DNA of 9,053 bases from Pseudomonadota bacterium (lineage in GTDB: Bacteria; Pseudomonadota; Alphaproteobacteria; Rhizobiales; Hyphomicrobiaceae), in contig JAKALI010000131.1 of assembly GCA_021813195.1 (NCBI GenBank), forward strand, positions 1 through 9,053, in the 5' to 3' direction. The notes below the pieces were generated by a model that did no database searches, was not told where the DNA came from, and was given only the letters and a program-made list of their open reading frames with translations. The position numbers were made by a program, and so were the translations under genes. This document shows positions 6,798 through 9,053 of the stretch, one piece after another. Position 1 is the first letter of the stretch. The number at the start of each line of letters is the position of its first letter.

Positions 6798-9053
6798 GCG
6801 CTTGCCCCCGCGTTCCGCTTCTTAGCGGTGCCCAGTGATGAAGTCATTTTTGCGTAGAGATCGAACAATTTTTCCAGGCGCTCGGTGTCATTTCGGAAGC
6901 GGCGACCGATATAAATGCGCTCTAGCACTTCATCATTGCGCTCGTGTGCTTCACGCAGATCGGCTGGCATATAGTCAGGATCGTAGAGGTCGGCGACCGT
7001 GTCAGGAAAATGAGACTCGCGTGTCAACAGAATGTTTTCAGCACAGCATGTCAGGTCAGCCTTGTTCTTGTCAGAGAGATTGGGCAGCGGAAAGGTGTTC
7101 CAACCTAACGTATTGGAGTAGCGCAAATCGGTCTTTAGTTTACCGCAGACCGTGGTAATCCAGACGATATGCAGCTTTGACGCTATGACGGCGAGATTCC
7201 AGAGCGGTGCATCGTAAAGAGCATACGCCTGATCGGTCGTTAGCGTCCCAATCGGCTCCTGCCCCACTGTAATATACTCGCGCCTCTCAGATAAAATGCG
7301 CGGCAGAATGGTTACAACCTCGTTTCCAGTTTGCGCAATCCATCCAAAACGAAACGGTTCATGTGCCAATGCGCGCGTAGCCTGCCGCTTCGACTCCTCG
7401 CGAAACTTCTGAACTTGGTTGAGGCGCTTCTTGATGGCAGGTTGCTTGCTTAGTTCAGTTGGATCATTGTCGCCGATCCAAAGGCAAAACCGCTCTTGGC
7501 CCCGAATGTATTCGGCAGCGCCATATATTTTCCTGATATATCGATCCCGAAAATCGTCTGGCAGACCGGCAGCATCAAGCTCGTCCCTCGTGAACGAAAG
7601 GAAGCCCCCGTCAATCGGCATATTTCCAAATGCCATTGGACTCAGACCGCTGAGATTCTGGTTCCTTGGTTCGACATAAATTTCGGGTCCAGCTACGAGA
7701 TAGGCGTTGATGTATTTGACCTCTCTCGTTTCAATCGCTTTATCCGACGTAGCTACAAAAAGCCGTTTGCGTGAAGCATTCCGCCTACAAACGCCCACAA
7801 CAACGACGATGACACCTGCGTTGTGACTCGCAAGATTTGCCCATTTGAAGCTGGTGAACGCAAACTCGATTTCTAGCTCGGCACCAAGAAGGTGAGGCCA
7901 AAGCCCGGAAACAGCTTTCCCCTGACAGATGGAGTTGGTGCTGACAAATGCAAAAGCGGCGGGTTGCTGTTTGCAGTAGTTCGATGCCTTGAGAAACCAC
8001 CCCCCGACGTAATCTAAGCCTTTCCAGTTGATCGACGTGCCAGTGAACAGTTCTTCGAGGTCAGCCTTTTGGGTATCACTTTGGGACTGGCTCCCCTTGT
8101 AGGGTGGATTGCCACATATGTAGGTCTCGCCCCCTTCGTTCTCAAAGTCGATCTGCGCTTGATCGAGCGGAGTATGGAGTAAGTCGTCGGCGTGGTGCTT
8201 GACGCCGCTTCCTGTCGGAGGACAGATACTTAGCCAGTCGAGCCGCAATGCGTTTGCGCGAGTGATCCAATTCTGCGCATCGAGCGGAAGGAATTCGGCA
8301 AGAGCCTCCTTCTGGCCCCGATAAAGCACATCACACTGAAATTCCGCGATAATGAGTGCGAGGCGCGCAATCTCGGCAGGAAAGTCTCTCAATTCGATTC
8401 CGCGAAAGTTTGTGAGCGGTATTTCGCTCTTGCGCCCATCTTCTTTGCGCAGATAATTTATCTCCGCTTCGATTTCTCGCATCGCCTTATAGGCGATGAC
8501 GAGAAAGTTTCCGGACCCACAGGCCGGATCGAACACTCTGATCTTTGCTATGCGATTGCGCAGATTGAGGAGCTTGCGGGAATTGCCACCTGCTTCCCGC
8601 AGCTTCTCCCGCAGGTCGTCGAGAAACAGCGGATTCAGCACCTTTAGGATATTGGGAACGCTGGTGTAGTGCATCCCCAGCGCGCCGCGCTCTTCGTCCT
8701 CGGCAACGGCCTGAATCATCGAACCGAAAATGTCTGGGTTGATCTTCTTCCAGTCGAGATTGCCGATGTGAATTAGATAGGAGCGCGCGATCTTGCTAAA
8801 ACCAGGCACATCCAAACTGCCAGAGAAAAGTCCGCCGTTCACATACGGAAATGGGTCCGCCCAACGCGGCAGCTTTGCAGCCGCCCTGTCCTCGATCTTC
8901 GTATTCATGGCACGGAAAATTTCGCCAATCACCTCATGCGTGTTCGATGAAGTTCTTTCGCTCATCTGATCGACTGTGGCGGTGAACAAGCCGATGCCGT
9001 TGAATATGTCGGTGTCCTCTGCGAAGAAGCAGAAGATCAGCCGCGCCATGAAG
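6794..9053 (-). CDS. Class I SAM-dependent DNA methyltransferase (MmeI-like), 5' partial
   Basis: This is a large adenine-type DNA methyltransferase of the group related to Type IIG/IIL enzymes such as MmeI. Numbered from the ATG at 9049, it has the family segment ARLIFCFFAEDTDIF (2-16), HYTSVPNILKVLNPLF (127-142), SAM-binding motif I FDPACGSGNF (173-182), RGIELRDFPAEIARLALII (216-234) and catalytic motif IV GNPPY (313-317). A target-recognition region and a C-terminal YDPDYMPADLREAH segment follow. The frame stays open to the right edge and the FCFFAED segment is normally well inside the protein, so the ATG at 9049 is internal and perhaps 150-200 residues are missing. Whether a PD-(D/E)xK nuclease precedes it cannot be seen. 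Its stop overlaps the helicase start by 4 nt (ATGA). It probably protects host DNA at the system's target sites. Confidence 0.92.
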   Translation of the reverse strand, partial: FMARLIFCFFAEDTDIFNGIGLFTATVDQMSERTSSNTHEVIGEIFRAMNTKIEDRAAAKLPRWADPFPYVNGGLFSGSLDVPGFSKIARSYLIHIGNLDWKKINPDIFGSMIQAVAEDEERGALGMHYTSVPNILKVLNPLFLDDLREKLREAGGNSRKLLNLRNRIAKIRVFDPACGSGNFLVIAYKAMREIEAEINYLRKEDGRKSEIPLTNFRGIELRDFPAEIARLALIIAEFQCDVLYRGQKEALAEFLPLDAQNWITRANALRLDWLSICPPTGSGVKHHADDLLHTPLDQAQIDFENEGGETYICGNPPYKGSQSQSDTQKADLEELFTGTSINWKGLDYVGGWFLKASNYCKQQPAAFAFVSTNSICQGKAVSGLWPHLLGAELEIEFAFTSFKWANLASHNAGVIVVVVGVCRRNASRKRLFVATSDKAIETREVKYINAYLVAGPEIYVEPRNQNLSGLSPMAFGNMPIDGGFLSFTRDELDAAGLPDDFRDRYIRKIYGAAEYIRGQERFCLWIGDNDPTELSKQPAIKKRLNQVQKFREESKRQATRALAHEPFRFGWIAQTGNEVVTILPRILSERREYITVGQEPIGTLTTDQAYALYDAPLWNLAVIASKLHIVWITTVCGKLKTDLRYSNTLGWNTFPLPNLSDKNKADLTCCAENILLTRESHFPDTVADLYDPDYMPADLREAHERNDEVLERIYIGRRFRNDTERLEKLFDLYAKMTSSLGTAKKRNAGASA

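Noticed and set aside
9047..9049. ATG at 9049 as the true methyltransferase start
   Set aside because: The frame is open to the edge and the first residues match a segment normally internal to this family.
1..9053. tRNA genes, rRNA genes, CRISPR arrays and insertion sequences
   Set aside because: No cloverleaf-like sequence, regularly spaced repeats, transposase motifs or terminal inverted repeats were seen by eye.

Overview
The window looks like an accessory segment of an integrative/conjugative element in a GC-rich Proteobacterium, most likely an alphaproteobacterium; the host assignment is inference from base composition and gene style only. The left edge carries the C-terminal two thirds of a TraG/VirD4-type coupling protein. 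The conjugation genes that usually follow such a gene are not seen. Two groups of cargo genes follow instead.

Layout: (1) 1-1378, plus strand, traG-like coupling protein cut by the left edge. (2) 1379-1466, short spacer with a G-run and an 18-codon ORF. (3) 1467-2252, plus strand, unrecognised 261-residue protein with a PD-(D/E)xK-like D-x13-D-x-K pattern, probably a nuclease. (4) 2253-2351, convergent spacer with two small inverted repeats. (5) 2352-9053, minus strand, a tightly packed four-gene operon. In transcription order it encodes an adenine-type DNA methyltransferase (start cut by the right edge), an SF2 DEAD/DEAH-type helicase, a T5orf172-like GIY-YIG nuclease, and a DUF3644 protein with an R-x4-H HEPN motif. 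The operon genes overlap by 4 and 8 nt and are then separated by 19 nt, so they are probably co-transcribed and translationally coupled. The promoter must lie beyond base 9053.

The operon reads as a multi-subunit restriction or anti-phage system. The methyltransferase would mark self DNA, the helicase would translocate or unwind, the GIY-YIG protein would cut DNA, and the HEPN protein could be an RNA-cutting effector. It is not BREX, DISARM or a classical Type I or III system by gene content. The helicase gene carries a one-base insertion near 6138-6139 that splits it between its two RecA lobes, so the system as written is probably broken unless this is a sequencing error or a functional split. 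The gene-by-gene domain calls are well supported; the joint function is inference.
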